From positions 372,001 through 436,000 of the forward strand of contig NZ_JANFQP010000002.1 of NCBI RefSeq assembly GCF_024436175.1: a stretch of 64,000 nt of DNA, given 5' to 3'. The number at the start of each line of letters is the position of its first letter. The first letter of the stretch is position 1. Shown here one piece after another: positions 1 to 8,938 of the stretch. The stretch is from Kaistella montana (GTDB taxonomy: Bacteria > Bacteroidota > Bacteroidia > Flavobacteriales > Weeksellaceae). Made by a program: the position numbers and the translations under genes. The notes under the pieces were generated by a model. It was given only the letters and a program-made list of their open reading frames with translations. It was not told where the DNA came from and searched no databases.

Positions 1-993
1 AAAGTATTGCAATATGTTACTGATAATCCGCAAGGAAAGGCCGATTTATCCAATAATTACGGATCAATAGCTCCTGCTTCTTTAGGTGCAATTCTGCGGT
101 CCATCGTCGCTTTGGAACAGCAAGGTGCAGCGCAGTTTTTCGGTGAACCGAGCTTTGATGTTGAGGATCTTTTGCAACAAAGAGACGGAAAAGGTGTAGT
201 GAATATTCTTCGCGTTGGTAATATCCAAAGTAAGCCGCAATTGTTTTCGACATTTATGTTGTCTCTTTTTGCTGAAATTTATATGAATTTCCCTGAAGAA
301 GGCGATTCCGGCAAACCAAAATTGGTTTTGTTTATTGATGAAGCGCATTTAATTTTCAATGAAGCGTCTAAAACTTTGCTGGCTCAAATTGAAACTATGG
401 TAAAATTGATCCGTTCCAAAGGAGTTGGGATTTATTTTATCACTCAAATTCCTGGTGATGTCCCGGAAAATGTGCTTTCACAATTAGGTTTAAAAATACA
501 ACATGCTTTAAGAGGATTCACCGCAAAAGACCGCAAAGAGATCTCCAAAGCTGTTGAAAATTATCCAATTACAGAATATTACAAAGCCGATGAATTGATC
601 CAAAATTTAGGAATTGGTGAAGCATTTATTACCGCTTTGGATGAAAAAGGAATTCCAACACCTTTGGTTCATACTTATTTAATTTCACCAGAATCAAGAA
701 TGGATGTCTTGAATGACGCAGAAGTTTCCGATCTCACTTCGCGTTCCGCTTTGGTGGCCAAATACGAACAAACCGTGAACAAAGATTCTGCCTACGAAAT
801 GCTCGCAAGCCGCATGGAACAGGCAGTTCAAAATGCAGAACCTACTTTAAAATCACGACCAGTAAAAGAAGAACCTGGCGTTTTCGAAAGCGTAATGAAA
901 TCTCGAGCAGGAAGAACTTTCACAACCACTTTAGCAAGAGAAGGAGCGAAATTTGTATTGGGAATGTTGGGTTTAGGAGGTAGAAAAAGATAA
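1..993 (+). CDS. HerA-like helicase/ATPase (DUF853 type), 5' end outside window
   Basis: The reading frame is open from base 1, so the true start and the Walker A loop lie to the left of the window. The visible 330 residues carry a Walker B strand (LVLFIDEAH) and the sensor-like stretch GVGIYFITQIPGDVPENVLS, which together match HerA-type hexameric DNA translocases with the DUF853 C-terminal region. A basic C-terminal tail (GLGGRKR) ends the protein. Family members are cytosolic ATPases; the substrate of this one is not evident. The exonuclease gene follows after 35 bases on the same strand, so co-transcription is plausible. The family call is firm, the function is inferred. Confidence 0.8.
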   Translation, partial: KVLQYVTDNPQGKADLSNNYGSIAPASLGAILRSIVALEQQGAAQFFGEPSFDVEDLLQQRDGKGVVNILRVGNIQSKPQLFSTFMLSLFAEIYMNFPEEGDSGKPKLVLFIDEAHLIFNEASKTLLAQIETMVKLIRSKGVGIYFITQIPGDVPENVLSQLGLKIQHALRGFTAKDRKEISKAVENYPITEYYKADELIQNLGIGEAFITALDEKGIPTPLVHTYLISPESRMDVLNDAEVSDLTSRSALVAKYEQTVNKDSAYEMLASRMEQAVQNAEPTLKSRPVKEEPGVFESVMKSRAGRTFTTTLAREGAKFVLGMLGLGGRKR

Positions 994-1028
994 TTTGCCC
1001 AAAAGCAAATCAGAAGCAGTAAAGAAAA

Positions 1029-2255
1029 ATGTATTCAGTAATCGATATAGAAAGTAACGGAGCCGCATTCCGAAAAGAAAGCATCATTGAAATTGCAATT
1101 TATAAATATGATGGGCACGAAATCGTAGATCAATTCATCTCTTTGGTAAATCCCGAAAGCGAGATTACTCCGTTTGTGCAAAAACTCACCAAAATTTCAC
1201 CAAAAATGGTGAAAACTGCTCCAAAATTTCATGAAATCGCCAAAAGAGTGGTAGAAATCACCGAAAACACCACTTTGGTTGGTCATAATATCGATTTCGA
1301 TTATCGAATGCTTCGCCAAGAGTTCAAACGACTCGGTTACACCTTTAAAATCAATACTTTAGACACAATTCCATTAGCTAAAAAACTCATTCCAGAAGCG
1401 CAAAGTTATTCATTGGGAAAACTGGTGAAATCATTAGGAATTCCATTGGTCGATCAGCACAGAGCTTCAGGTGATGCGAAAGCAACTTTAGACTTGTTTA
1501 AATTACTGATAATCAAAGATAAAGATTCCGAAATTATTCAACAACATCATGAAGAATCGAATGCTAAAACCTATTTAAATAAAGTAAGAAATCTCACCCA
1601 AGATTTACCTTCAGAAAGAGGAATTATTTATTTTCAAAATGCAGATGGGAAAATCATTTTCTTCGATTTCACCGACGATCTTAGCAAGTTTGCTAAAGTT
1701 CTTTTTCATTCCAAATCAAAAAAATTGATGAAAATTCAGGAAGAAGTTGAACAAATTCATTACGATTTAACTGGAAATGATATTCTCGCCAAACTGATGA
1801 CGAAAACCAAAGGTTTACAAAAAAGAGAAACACTTCCGTTTGGACTTTTTCATAAAAACAACAAATATTTTGTAGAGAAAATTTCTTTGCAAAAAGAGGC
1901 AAAACCTTTGCTTAAATTCAAATCATTTACACAAGGTTTGAAAGCGGTAAGCTTCCTAAAAAAGCAAGACCAATACGCAGATCCCGCGGTTTTAGAACAA
2001 AAAATAAGCTTGAAAAACAGAACCGAAATGTGGATTTCCGCCGGAAGAACTTTGGGCGAAAAATCATTCCTGATTTTTGAAAAAGGTCATTTAAAAGCTT
2101 ACGGATTCTATGAGCTGCATACACAAATCAGCACCTTGAAAAAAATTGATGCGTTGAAAATTCCTGTAGAATCAACCAGCAACTATTTAAAAAACGACCT
2201 GCAATTGGCAATTCTAAAAGAGGATTTCGAAATAATTCCCATTCCTTCAAAATAA
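1029..2255 (+). CDS. DEDDh exonuclease fused to a degenerate GIY-YIG domain
   Basis: Residues 1-165 form a DnaQ-like 3'-5' exonuclease with all expected catalytic residues: D6 and E8 in VIDIES, H86/D91 in GHNIDFD, and H144/D149 in HRASGDA. Residues about 192-262 follow the layout of the UvrC/Cho GIY-YIG nuclease (LPSERGIIYF, then FFDFT where YVGKS is expected, then a KMQ-EV-like helix and DYELTG-like LTGN), but the second Tyr-Ile-Gly motif is lost, so that domain is probably not catalytic. Bacteroidota proteins of this architecture are usually annotated only as exonuclease domain protein. A role in DNA repair or proofreading is inferred. Confidence 0.8.
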   Translation: MYSVIDIESNGAAFRKESIIEIAIYKYDGHEIVDQFISLVNPESEITPFVQKLTKISPKMVKTAPKFHEIAKRVVEITENTTLVGHNIDFDYRMLRQEFKRLGYTFKINTLDTIPLAKKLIPEAQSYSLGKLVKSLGIPLVDQHRASGDAKATLDLFKLLIIKDKDSEIIQQHHEESNAKTYLNKVRNLTQDLPSERGIIYFQNADGKIIFFDFTDDLSKFAKVLFHSKSKKLMKIQEEVEQIHYDLTGNDILAKLMTKTKGLQKRETLPFGLFHKNNKYFVEKISLQKEAKPLLKFKSFTQGLKAVSFLKKQDQYADPAVLEQKISLKNRTEMWISAGRTLGEKSFLIFEKGHLKAYGFYELHTQISTLKKIDALKIPVESTSNYLKNDLQLAILKEDFEIIPIPSK

Positions 2256-2287
2256 AATAGTGCAGAATTAAATAAAAAAAATTAATT

Positions 2288-2392
2288 TTGAAAAAAATTT
2301 ACAGAACAGATCAAATGGCAGCTAAGAAATCAATAAAGAAATTTGCTTCTAAGGGGAAAAAGCTTTCCACTAAGGCAAATATTGTGGATTGA
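2288..2392 (+). CDS. Possible small lysine-rich protein
   Basis: A short frame starts at TTG 2288 (34 codons) or at ATG 2315 (25 codons, MAAKKSIKKFASKGKKLSTK and five more residues). It sits alone between the exonuclease gene and lysA and is followed directly by a strong terminator, which suggests its own small transcript. I recognise no family. It could equally be non-coding. Confidence 0.3.
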   Translation: MKKIYRTDQMAAKKSIKKFASKGKKLSTKANIVD

Positions 2393-2420
2393 GAGCTGTT
2401 TTGTTGATCGCTAAATAATC

Positions 2421-2450
2421 AAGCAAGCTCTTTCTGGGCTTGCTTTTTTT
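2421..2450 (+). terminator. Rho-independent terminator before lysA
   Basis: AAGCAAGCTC and GGGCTTGCTT pair around a TTTCT loop, followed by a run of T. Confidence 0.8.
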
Positions 2451-2469
2451 GATTTTAAATTAATAAAAA

Positions 2470-3669
2470 ATGACTAATAAAGATTTACTGAAAATTGCCG
2501 AACAATATGGCACTCCAACCTATGTTTACGACGCGGAATCCATCAAAATTCAATATGAAAAACTTACCACTTCTTTTCACAAAAGCACCCGGTTTTTCTA
2601 TGCTTGCAAAGCGCTTTCCAACATCAACATCTTAAAATATGTAAAAAATCTTGGTGGAAATCTCGATTGCGTTTCTATAAATGAAGTAAAACTCGGTTTG
2701 AAAGCTGGTTTCGAGGCAAAGAAAATCCTTTTTACGCCGAATTGTGTGGATTTAGCAGAAATCGAGGAAGCAATGTCATTAAAAGTTCATATTAATATTG
2801 ATAATATTTCAATTCTTGAGCAATTTGGCAACAAATACGGTGGTTCCTACCCTATTTTCATTAGAATCAATCCGCATATTTTTGCTGGTGGAAACTACAA
2901 AATTTCTACCGGTCACATCGATTCCAAATTCGGAATTTCCATTCACCAACTTCGTCATATCGAAAGAGTAATGAAAACCACCGATCTCAATGTAGAAGGA
3001 CTTCACATGCATACCGGAAGTGAAATAAAAGATCCTGATGTTTTCCTTCAAGGTTTGGAAATTATGTTTGAATTGGCGGAACATTTCCCGAATTTGAAAT
3101 ATTTAGACATGGGAAGTGGCTTCAAAGTTCCTTACCAAGACGGCGATATGGAAACCGACGTGAAAGAATTGGGCAAAAAAGTAGAAAAAGCTTTGGCGGA
3201 ATTCTCTAAAAACTCTGGGAAAAAATTTGAACTTTGGTTCGAACCAGGGAAATATTTGGTGAGTAAAAGCGGCCATTTAATTGTAAAAACTAATGTCATC
3301 AAACAAACTACAGCAACGGTTTTTGCGGGAATTAATTCCGGTTTCAATCACTTGATTCGTCCGATGTTTTATGATTCTTACCACATTATCGAAAATCTTT
3401 CGAATCCAAAAGGTGCGGAAAGAATTTACACCGTTGTTGGAAATATTTGCGAAACCGACACTTTTGCATGGGACAGAAAACTTCATGAAGTGCGCGAGGG
3501 TGATATATTGGTTTTCCGGAACGCCGGCGCTTACGGTTTCGAAATGAGCTCCAACTTCAACTCCAGACTGAAGCCTGCAGAAGTTCTGTGGTTGGACGGA
3601 AAAGCACATTTAATAAGAAAGCGTGATGAATTCGAGGATTTATTGAAAAACCAGATTGAAATTTTATAA
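2470..3669 (+). CDS. lysA: Diaminopimelate decarboxylase
   Basis: Converts meso-diaminopimelate to L-lysine, the last step of lysine synthesis, as a cytosolic PLP enzyme. The 399 residues have the alanine-racemase-like barrel with the PLP lysine in FYACKALSN, the phosphate-binding HMHTGSEI and GSGFKVPY, EPGKYLV, and the C-terminal active-site motifs CETDTFAWD and NAGAYGFEMSSNFNSR. The length is normal for the family. Related decarboxylases (arginine, carboxynorspermidine) share the fold, but the C-E-T-D and AGAYGF...NFNSR motifs favour LysA. It has its own upstream terminator and appears monocistronic. Confidence 0.9.
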   Translation: MTNKDLLKIAEQYGTPTYVYDAESIKIQYEKLTTSFHKSTRFFYACKALSNINILKYVKNLGGNLDCVSINEVKLGLKAGFEAKKILFTPNCVDLAEIEEAMSLKVHINIDNISILEQFGNKYGGSYPIFIRINPHIFAGGNYKISTGHIDSKFGISIHQLRHIERVMKTTDLNVEGLHMHTGSEIKDPDVFLQGLEIMFELAEHFPNLKYLDMGSGFKVPYQDGDMETDVKELGKKVEKALAEFSKNSGKKFELWFEPGKYLVSKSGHLIVKTNVIKQTTATVFAGINSGFNHLIRPMFYDSYHIIENLSNPKGAERIYTVVGNICETDTFAWDRKLHEVREGDILVFRNAGAYGFEMSSNFNSRLKPAEVLWLDGKAHLIRKRDEFEDLLKNQIEIL

Positions 3670-3707
3670 TTCAAAAATTTTGTTTAATTTTATTGAAAAT
3701 CAACAAC

Positions 3708-4112
3708 ATGAAAAAATTACTGACTTTTGCAGCATTGTCTGTCTGTGCATTTGCTTTTGCTCAGACAGAAGTTAAATTGGTGAACGCCACTGATTCTCAG
3801 AATAAAATGGTAAAGAGTTTAAAGGCTAATTTGAATACAGTGGGTAGGAACTTTCAAGCTAACGGAGAGTTTTTGGTGAAATTCTCTGTGAATGACAACC
3901 AGCTTTACAATTTTGAAGTATTTCCAAAAACAGATAAAAACTTTGAAGTTGAACTGAAGAGAGCGGTTGGTAGAAGCGTAAAAAAACATGAAGGAAGTGA
4001 TGATGTGGCGATGAAAGTTGCTTTTTCACAATCGGTTAAAGAAGTTGACGGAAGAACAAACTTAAGCGCAGGCGATCCCTTCCGTTCTGTAATTGCGAAC
4101 AGTGGCAGATAG
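3708..4112 (+). CDS. Secreted hypothetical protein
   Basis: The start at ATG 3708 was chosen because it begins a clean signal peptide (MKKLLTFAALSVCAFAFAQ, cleavage near residue 19); the frame extends to a TTG at 3693 without adding anything sensible. The mature part of about 115 residues has an alternating strand pattern (FLVKFSVNDNQLYNFEVFPK) like the TonB C-terminal fold seen in the next two genes. No catalytic motif is visible. A strong hairpin follows at 4141. Function unknown; probably periplasmic. Confidence 0.65.
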   Translation: MKKLLTFAALSVCAFAFAQTEVKLVNATDSQNKMVKSLKANLNTVGRNFQANGEFLVKFSVNDNQLYNFEVFPKTDKNFEVELKRAVGRSVKKHEGSDDVAMKVAFSQSVKEVDGRTNLSAGDPFRSVIANSGR

Positions 4113-4140
4113 ATAATAAAGCCAAAAAAATATACAATGA

Positions 4141-4167
4141 AACTTCACGAAACCGTGAAGTTTTTTT
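4141..4167 (+). terminator. Rho-independent terminator
   Basis: AACTTCACG and CGTGAAGTT form a perfect stem with an AAAC loop followed by T residues. It overlaps the extended reading frame of the next gene and so argues for the later start at 4179. Confidence 0.85.
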
Positions 4168-4178
4168 ATTTTTATGCA

Positions 4179-4664
4179 ATGAAAAATTTAATCCTGATTC
4201 TTCTTTTCATGGGAAGTTTTCTTGCGAAGTCGCAGTATCTTATTGAAGATAATGATATTACTGAAAATTCAAGAGAAATGGTGAAACAATCCATTGCTTT
4301 GGATCTAAATAATCCGTTGGAATTTTACCGTTTAAAATGCGAAAATCCGTTGTACGCACAATTTTCAGGAGGTGAAAACTCTTTCAAACAAGCACTTTCG
4401 AAAAATATTCAGAATGATTTGAATTCCGGACTTTATTCGGTCAATGGGACTTTTGAATTGCATTTAAACATCAATAAATCCGGTAATTTGCAAAGTTTTA
4501 AGCTTTTACCAGAAGTTTTGAACAGCAATTTGCTTTACCGCGATGTGGAAATAGCATTGAGAAGGATGAATCCAAAATTCAAACCCGCAACTTGCAACGG
4601 AGTTCCCGTGGAATCGAAGTTGAGGCAGAAAATAAATTTCAGAACAGATAGTTTTGATCTCTAA
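4179..4664 (+). CDS. Secreted protein with TonB C-terminal-like domain
   Basis: The start at ATG 4179 begins a signal peptide (MKNLILILLFMGSFLAKSQ); an upstream in-frame ATG at 4137 lies in the preceding terminator and is unlikely. The C-terminal half (FELHLNINKSGNLQSFKLLP, later RRMNPKFKPATCNGVPVESK) matches the pattern of TonB-C-like domains, in which a strand, a helix and the phrase W/F-x-P-A-x-x-x-G-x-P-V recur. There is no N-terminal membrane anchor, so it is not a classical TonB. Probably periplasmic; role unknown. Confidence 0.65.
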   Translation: MKNLILILLFMGSFLAKSQYLIEDNDITENSREMVKQSIALDLNNPLEFYRLKCENPLYAQFSGGENSFKQALSKNIQNDLNSGLYSVNGTFELHLNINKSGNLQSFKLLPEVLNSNLLYRDVEIALRRMNPKFKPATCNGVPVESKLRQKINFRTDSFDL

Positions 4665-4668
4665 ACGA

Positions 4669-4702
4669 AAAACTTTGTAGGCAACTGCAAAGTTTTTTTT
4701 TA
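4669..4702 (+). terminator. Rho-independent terminator
   Basis: AAACTTTG pairs with CAAAGTTT around a TAGGCAACTG loop and is followed by T8. Confidence 0.75.
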
Positions 4703-4773
4703 TATTTAAACAAAAAAATATTTGAAGTTTCTGTTCATTTTGAAACTATAAGAAAATCTGCTTTTATTCAACC

Positions 4774-5493
4774 ATGAAATCTAAAATCATTCTCCTTTTT
4801 GCATTCTTTTTCTCGACGCTTTATTTTTCACAAGATATTTATGAAAAATATCCGGAAGGACAAACCGATTACATCGGAGGAAACATTCAGTTTTATAAAG
4901 ATTTCCGAAAGGTAATTCTCGAAAAAAATCTTCAGCCTTGCGAAAACAAAAATGAAAACATCAACTTCAGAATCGTCATTTATCCCGACCACAAAATAAA
5001 ATATGTGAAAAATGAAGACAGCAATTGGGAAGAAAATAAATGTGCATTTGATCTTTTTAAAGAAGTTGCAAAAAACTTAACCGGTTGGAATCCAGCCGTT
5101 GTCGATGGCAAAAAAGTGGCTGCAGTGACCAGTTTCTGGATTATTCCGCGAGATCTTTTTCAGAAATTAAAAGAGGATTACGATCCCGTAAATGAAATGG
5201 AAATAGCAAATTATGAAGGCGGAATTGACAAATTCAGAAAAAAAGTATTTCAAAGTATGGATTTAAAACGATTTACATTTCACGGAAAATTTAAACTTCT
5301 TGTAACTTTTGTTATCGAGAAAGACGGAAAAATGAGCAATATAAAATTGGTAGAATCTACTGGATCAAAAGATTTCGACGATATGGTGATCAGTGGAATT
5401 GCGAGTATTAAAAATAAATGGACTCCTGCTTCCATCAGCGGAATTCCGATAAGATCTCGTTTTAAATTGCCTTTAGCCTTCTCGATGGATTAA
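4774..5493 (+). CDS. Secreted protein with two TonB C-terminal-like repeats
   Basis: A signal peptide (MKSKIILLFAFFFSTLYFSQ) precedes about 220 residues in two similar halves. Each half has a GG-containing lead (YIGGNIQFYKDFR and YEGGIDKFRKKVF), a strand with D-G/H-K-I (IYPDHKIKYVK and IEKDGKMSNIKLVE) and the closing phrase W-x-P-A-x-x-x-G-x-P/K (GWNPAVVDGKKV and KWTPASISGIPI). This is an internally duplicated TonB-C-like fold without a transmembrane anchor. It is the third such secreted protein in a row, suggesting local duplication. Function unknown. Confidence 0.7.
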   Translation: MKSKIILLFAFFFSTLYFSQDIYEKYPEGQTDYIGGNIQFYKDFRKVILEKNLQPCENKNENINFRIVIYPDHKIKYVKNEDSNWEENKCAFDLFKEVAKNLTGWNPAVVDGKKVAAVTSFWIIPRDLFQKLKEDYDPVNEMEIANYEGGIDKFRKKVFQSMDLKRFTFHGKFKLLVTFVIEKDGKMSNIKLVESTGSKDFDDMVISGIASIKNKWTPASISGIPIRSRFKLPLAFSMD

Positions 5494-5527
5494 AAAAAAC
5501 TTCTGACATTCTGTCACAAAAATTCTT

Positions 5528-5535
5528 TATCTTTG
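5528..5535 (+). promoter_or_regulatory. Promoter -7 box upstream of miaB
   Basis: TATCTTTG fits the Bacteroidota -7 consensus TAnnTTTG and lies 64 bases before the miaB start. No good -33 TTTG is seen at the ideal distance. Confidence 0.5.
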
Positions 5536-5599
5536 CAAATTAAAATCTACATTAAAAGTGCGCAGAAAAACGTTCTTTTAATATCTAATTTCTAAGAAA

Positions 5600-7048
5600 G
5601 TGCAAGAAAAATATATCGACGAAACCAAACAAGGTGAAGCTTTCGCAATTGCCGAAAAGCCTCAAAATACCAAAAAACTCTTTTTGGAAAGCTACGGCTG
5701 CCAAATGAATTTTTCCGACTCGGAAATTGTAGCATCTATCCTTAACGAACAAGGTTACAATACGACTTTGAAGCAAGAAGAAGCAGATTTAATTTTGCTC
5801 AACACTTGTTCAATTCGTGAAAAAGCGGAGCAAACGGTGAGAATGCGCCTTTCTCAATTTAAAAATTTAAAAAAGGAAAAACCAAATCTTACAGTTGGAG
5901 TTTTGGGCTGTATGGCTGAACGTTTGAAAACCAAATTTCTGGACGAAGAACAATTAGTGGATTTGGTCGTAGGACCCGATGCTTACAGAGATTTGCCCAA
6001 TCTTTTGAAAGAAACGGAAGACGGAAGAGATGCGATTAACGTAATTCTTTCTAAAGAAGAAACTTACGCCGACATCAATCCGGTTCGTTTCGGTGGAAAT
6101 GGCGTTACCGCGTTCGTAACCATCACCAGAGGTTGCGATAATATGTGTACTTTTTGCGTAGTTCCTTTTACCAGAGGCCGCGAAAGAAGCCGCGATCCAC
6201 ATTCTATCATCCAAGAATGTAAAGATTTATGGGAAAATGGCTATAAAGAAATCACCCTTTTGGGCCAAAACGTAGACTCTTATCTTTGGTATGGCGGTGG
6301 AGCAAAAAAAGACTTCAAAAACGCGACCGAAATGCAAAAACTAACTGCAATCAACTTTGCGCAACTTCTTGATATGGTTGCAGTTGCGGCTCCTAAAATG
6401 CGAATCAGATTTTCCACTTCCAATCCACATGAAATGACGGAAGAAGTCTTCAAAGTCATTGCAAAACACGACAATATTTGTAAATATGTTCACCTTCCTG
6501 TACAAAGCGGAAGCGATAGAATTTTAGCAAAAATGAACCGCCAACACACGCGTCAGGAATATTTGGATTTAATTAAAAAAGGAAAAGAAATTGTTCCCGA
6601 TATTTCTTTTTCACAAGATATGATTATCGGATTTTGCGGTGAAACTGAAGAAGATCATCAACTGACTTTATCTTTAATGAAAGAAGTGGAATACGATTAT
6701 GGCTACATGTTCGCATATTCCGAAAGGCCGGGAACTCCCGCTCACAAGAAGATGGAAGATGATGTTCCGGCGGAGGTAAAACAAAGACGTTTAGCTGAAG
6801 TAATCGCGTTACAAGGCGAACTTTCCCGAAAAAGAATGGCGAGTTATGTAGGAAAAGTACACGAAATCCTGATCGAAGGAACTTCTAAAAAGAACGAAAA
6901 TCAATGGAAAGGCAGAAATTCCCAAAACGCAGTTTGTGTTTTCGATAAGCTGGAAGGTCAAAAATTAGGCGACATTGTGTCTGTTTTTGTTCACGGAAAT
7001 ACCCAAGGAACACTTTTGGGGAAAACCGTAACCGGGGTTTCTGTATAA
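5600..7048 (+). CDS. miaB: tRNA-2-methylthio-N6-dimethylallyladenosine synthase MiaB
   Basis: A radical-SAM methylthiotransferase that thiomethylates i6A37 of tRNAs reading UNN codons. The N-terminal UPF0004 domain has its three cluster cysteines (GCQMNFSDSE, LLNTCSIREK, LGCMAERL). The radical-SAM CxxxCxxC is in RGCDNMCTFCVVPFTRGRERSR, and a C-terminal TRAM domain ends the 482 residues. The start is GTG 5600; no nearby ATG gives a better N-terminus. The sigma-54-type activator follows after 52 bases, an arrangement common in Flavobacteriia with lptE next. Confidence 0.95.
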   Translation: MQEKYIDETKQGEAFAIAEKPQNTKKLFLESYGCQMNFSDSEIVASILNEQGYNTTLKQEEADLILLNTCSIREKAEQTVRMRLSQFKNLKKEKPNLTVGVLGCMAERLKTKFLDEEQLVDLVVGPDAYRDLPNLLKETEDGRDAINVILSKEETYADINPVRFGGNGVTAFVTITRGCDNMCTFCVVPFTRGRERSRDPHSIIQECKDLWENGYKEITLLGQNVDSYLWYGGGAKKDFKNATEMQKLTAINFAQLLDMVAVAAPKMRIRFSTSNPHEMTEEVFKVIAKHDNICKYVHLPVQSGSDRILAKMNRQHTRQEYLDLIKKGKEIVPDISFSQDMIIGFCGETEEDHQLTLSLMKEVEYDYGYMFAYSERPGTPAHKKMEDDVPAEVKQRRLAEVIALQGELSRKRMASYVGKVHEILIEGTSKKNENQWKGRNSQNAVCVFDKLEGQKLGDIVSVFVHGNTQGTLLGKTVTGVSV

Positions 7049-7100
7049 AAAATCATAAGGAAATCGCTGCTTTTTTACTTTAACTCATTTAAAATTAAAA

Positions 7101-8384
7101 ATGACAGATTTACAATCCATAAAAACACGTTTCGGCATCATCGGGAATTTTCCGGCTCTTAATCGGGCTTTAGAAAAATCCATTCAGGTTGCTCCAACCG
7201 ATATTTCCGTATTGGTCATGGGAGAATCTGGAGTTGGGAAAGAATTTATCCCGAAAATTATTCATTCTGAATCTCGCAGAAAACATCAACCTTATATCGT
7301 CGTAAACTGCGGTGCAATCCCTGAAGGAACGATAGATTCCGAACTTTTCGGCCATGAAAAAGGCGCTTTTACGGGAGCAACTTCCACACGAAAAGGATAT
7401 TTTGAAGTAGCAGATGGTGGCACCATTTTCCTCGATGAAGTTGGCGAATTGCCGCTTCAGACGCAGGTTCGCTTGCTAAGAGTTTTAGAAAGTGGCGAAT
7501 TCATGAAAGTTGGATCTTCACAAATTCAAAAAACCAACGTAAGAATTGTTGCAGCAACCAACGTGAATATGCTGAACGCCATTGGCGACGGAAGATTTCG
7601 GGAGGATTTATATTATCGTTTGAATACCGTGCAAATCGACATGCCACCTTTAAGAGAAAGAAAAGGTGATATTCACTTACTTTACCGAAAATTTGCGATT
7701 GATTTTGCCGAAAAATACAGAATGCCGGAATTGGTTTTAACGGATGATGCAGTAAATTATCTTGAAAATTACCCTTTTCCTGGTAATGTGCGTCAGCTTC
7801 GAAATTTGGTGGAACAAATGACCGTGGTGGAGCAAAATAGAACCATCAATTCCGTAAAATTAGCAGAATATATTCCGATGCAGGCGAATTTGCCGGCGCT
7901 AGTTCATAAAACGGGAAATGCCGTTTCCAACTCGGAATTCAATTCGGAACGGGAAATTATGTACAAGATTCTGTTTGATATGCGCAATGATTTAAATGAT
8001 TTAAAATCCTTAACTTCGGAACTTATAAAAAACCGCGGAAACAGCGACTTTAGCAATCAAGAGAAGAATCTTATCAATAGAGTTTTCACTCCTGAAACGC
8101 AAGTTCAGAACACGAATTCGCTGTTGTATTTTGAGAACTCCAATGCAAATCAGTTCCCTAATTCCACGATTATTTCCGATGGACATGAAAGTTTTGACGA
8201 AGCAGAAGACGTTGAAATCGAAGAAACCAAGCCCGATTCGCTTTCGTTGCAAAATAATGAAAGAGAACTAATCGTAAAAGCCCTTGAAAAACATAAAGGT
8301 AGAAGAAATAAAGCTGCAGATGAACTCGGAATTTCGCAAAGAACGCTTTATAGAAAGATAAAACAATATAATCTAGAAGACTAA
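7101..8384 (+). CDS. Sigma-54-interacting transcriptional regulator without receiver domain
   Basis: The AAA+ domain starts almost at residue 1: Walker A GESGVGKE, the GAFTGA loop that contacts sigma-54 ([10 protein letters not shown]), Walker [14 protein letters not shown], and an R-finger region. A linker of about 100 residues leads to a Fis-type helix-turn-helix at the end ([20 protein letters not shown]). There is no N-terminal sensory domain, so activity must be controlled otherwise. The final Lys of the P-loop is followed by E rather than T/S, a substitution frequent in this family. It is one base from lptE and likely in one operon with it. Confidence 0.85.
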   Translation: MTDLQSIKTRFGIIGNFPALNRALEKSIQVAPTDISVLVMGESGVGKEFIPKIIHSESRRKHQPYIVVNCGAIPEGTIDSELFGHEKGAFTGATSTRKGYFEVADGGTIFLDEVGELPLQTQVRLLRVLESGEFMKVGSSQIQKTNVRIVAATNVNMLNAIGDGRFREDLYYRLNTVQIDMPPLRERKGDIHLLYRKFAIDFAEKYRMPELVLTDDAVNYLENYPFPGNVRQLRNLVEQMTVVEQNRTINSVKLAEYIPMQANLPALVHKTGNAVSNSEFNSEREIMYKILFDMRNDLNDLKSLTSELIKNRGNSDFSNQEKNLINRVFTPETQVQNTNSLLYFENSNANQFPNSTIISDGHESFDEAEDVEIEETKPDSLSLQNNERELIVKALEKHKGRRNKAADELGISQRTLYRKIKQYNLED

Positions 8385-8385
8385 A

Positions 8386-8937
8386 ATGATTCAAAATTCA
8401 AAATTTAACATCCAGAATTTCGGTTTGGGAAAAGTATTTTTTCTTTGTATTTATCTGTTTTTTCTTCAGAGCTGTTATTCGTTCACACTCTCATCGCTAA
8501 GCCCTGAAACAAAAACTATTCAAATTAAAGAATTTCCGAATAATGCAGCGTTAATGAATGCGAATCTTGCACAGCAATTTTCGACGGACATACAAAATAG
8601 ATTTCTTCAAAGAACCACCCTGAAAGGTGCTTCCGAGAATCCGGATATTTTGATTGAAGGCGAAATCATCGATTACTCAATTACGCCAACGACCATTTCC
8701 AGTGCAGTAAATGCTCCAGGAGGGAATATTCAAGCAGCTCAAAACAAGCTTACCATTACCGTAAAAGTGCATTACGAAAACAGAATTGAGCCGGATAAAA
8801 GTTTCGACAGAACCTATTCCGATGAAGCTGTTTTCAGCAGTGATTTGGATATCAATGCCATCGAAACTTCCCAAGTAAAAGTGGTAAACGAGAGAATCAT
8901 CAATAAAATTTTTAACGATATTGTAGCCAACTGGTAA
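8386..8937 (+). CDS. lptE: LPS-assembly lipoprotein LptE (LptE-like)
   Basis: A lipoprotein signal ends in the lipobox LQSC (MIQNSKF...LFFLQSCYSF), followed by a 150-residue strand-rich domain with the family phrases PNNAALMNANLAQQFS and DRTYSDEAVFSS. LptE plugs the LptD barrel and helps deliver LPS to the outer membrane. In Bacteroidota the gene typically follows the sigma-54 regulator next to miaB, as here. The gene starts one base after the regulator stop and stops one base before the next start, a tight operon. Confidence 0.85.
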   Translation: MIQNSKFNIQNFGLGKVFFLCIYLFFLQSCYSFTLSSLSPETKTIQIKEFPNNAALMNANLAQQFSTDIQNRFLQRTTLKGASENPDILIEGEIIDYSITPTTISSAVNAPGGNIQAAQNKLTITVKVHYENRIEPDKSFDRTYSDEAVFSSDLDINAIETSQVKVVNERIINKIFNDIVANW

Positions 8938-8938
8938 G

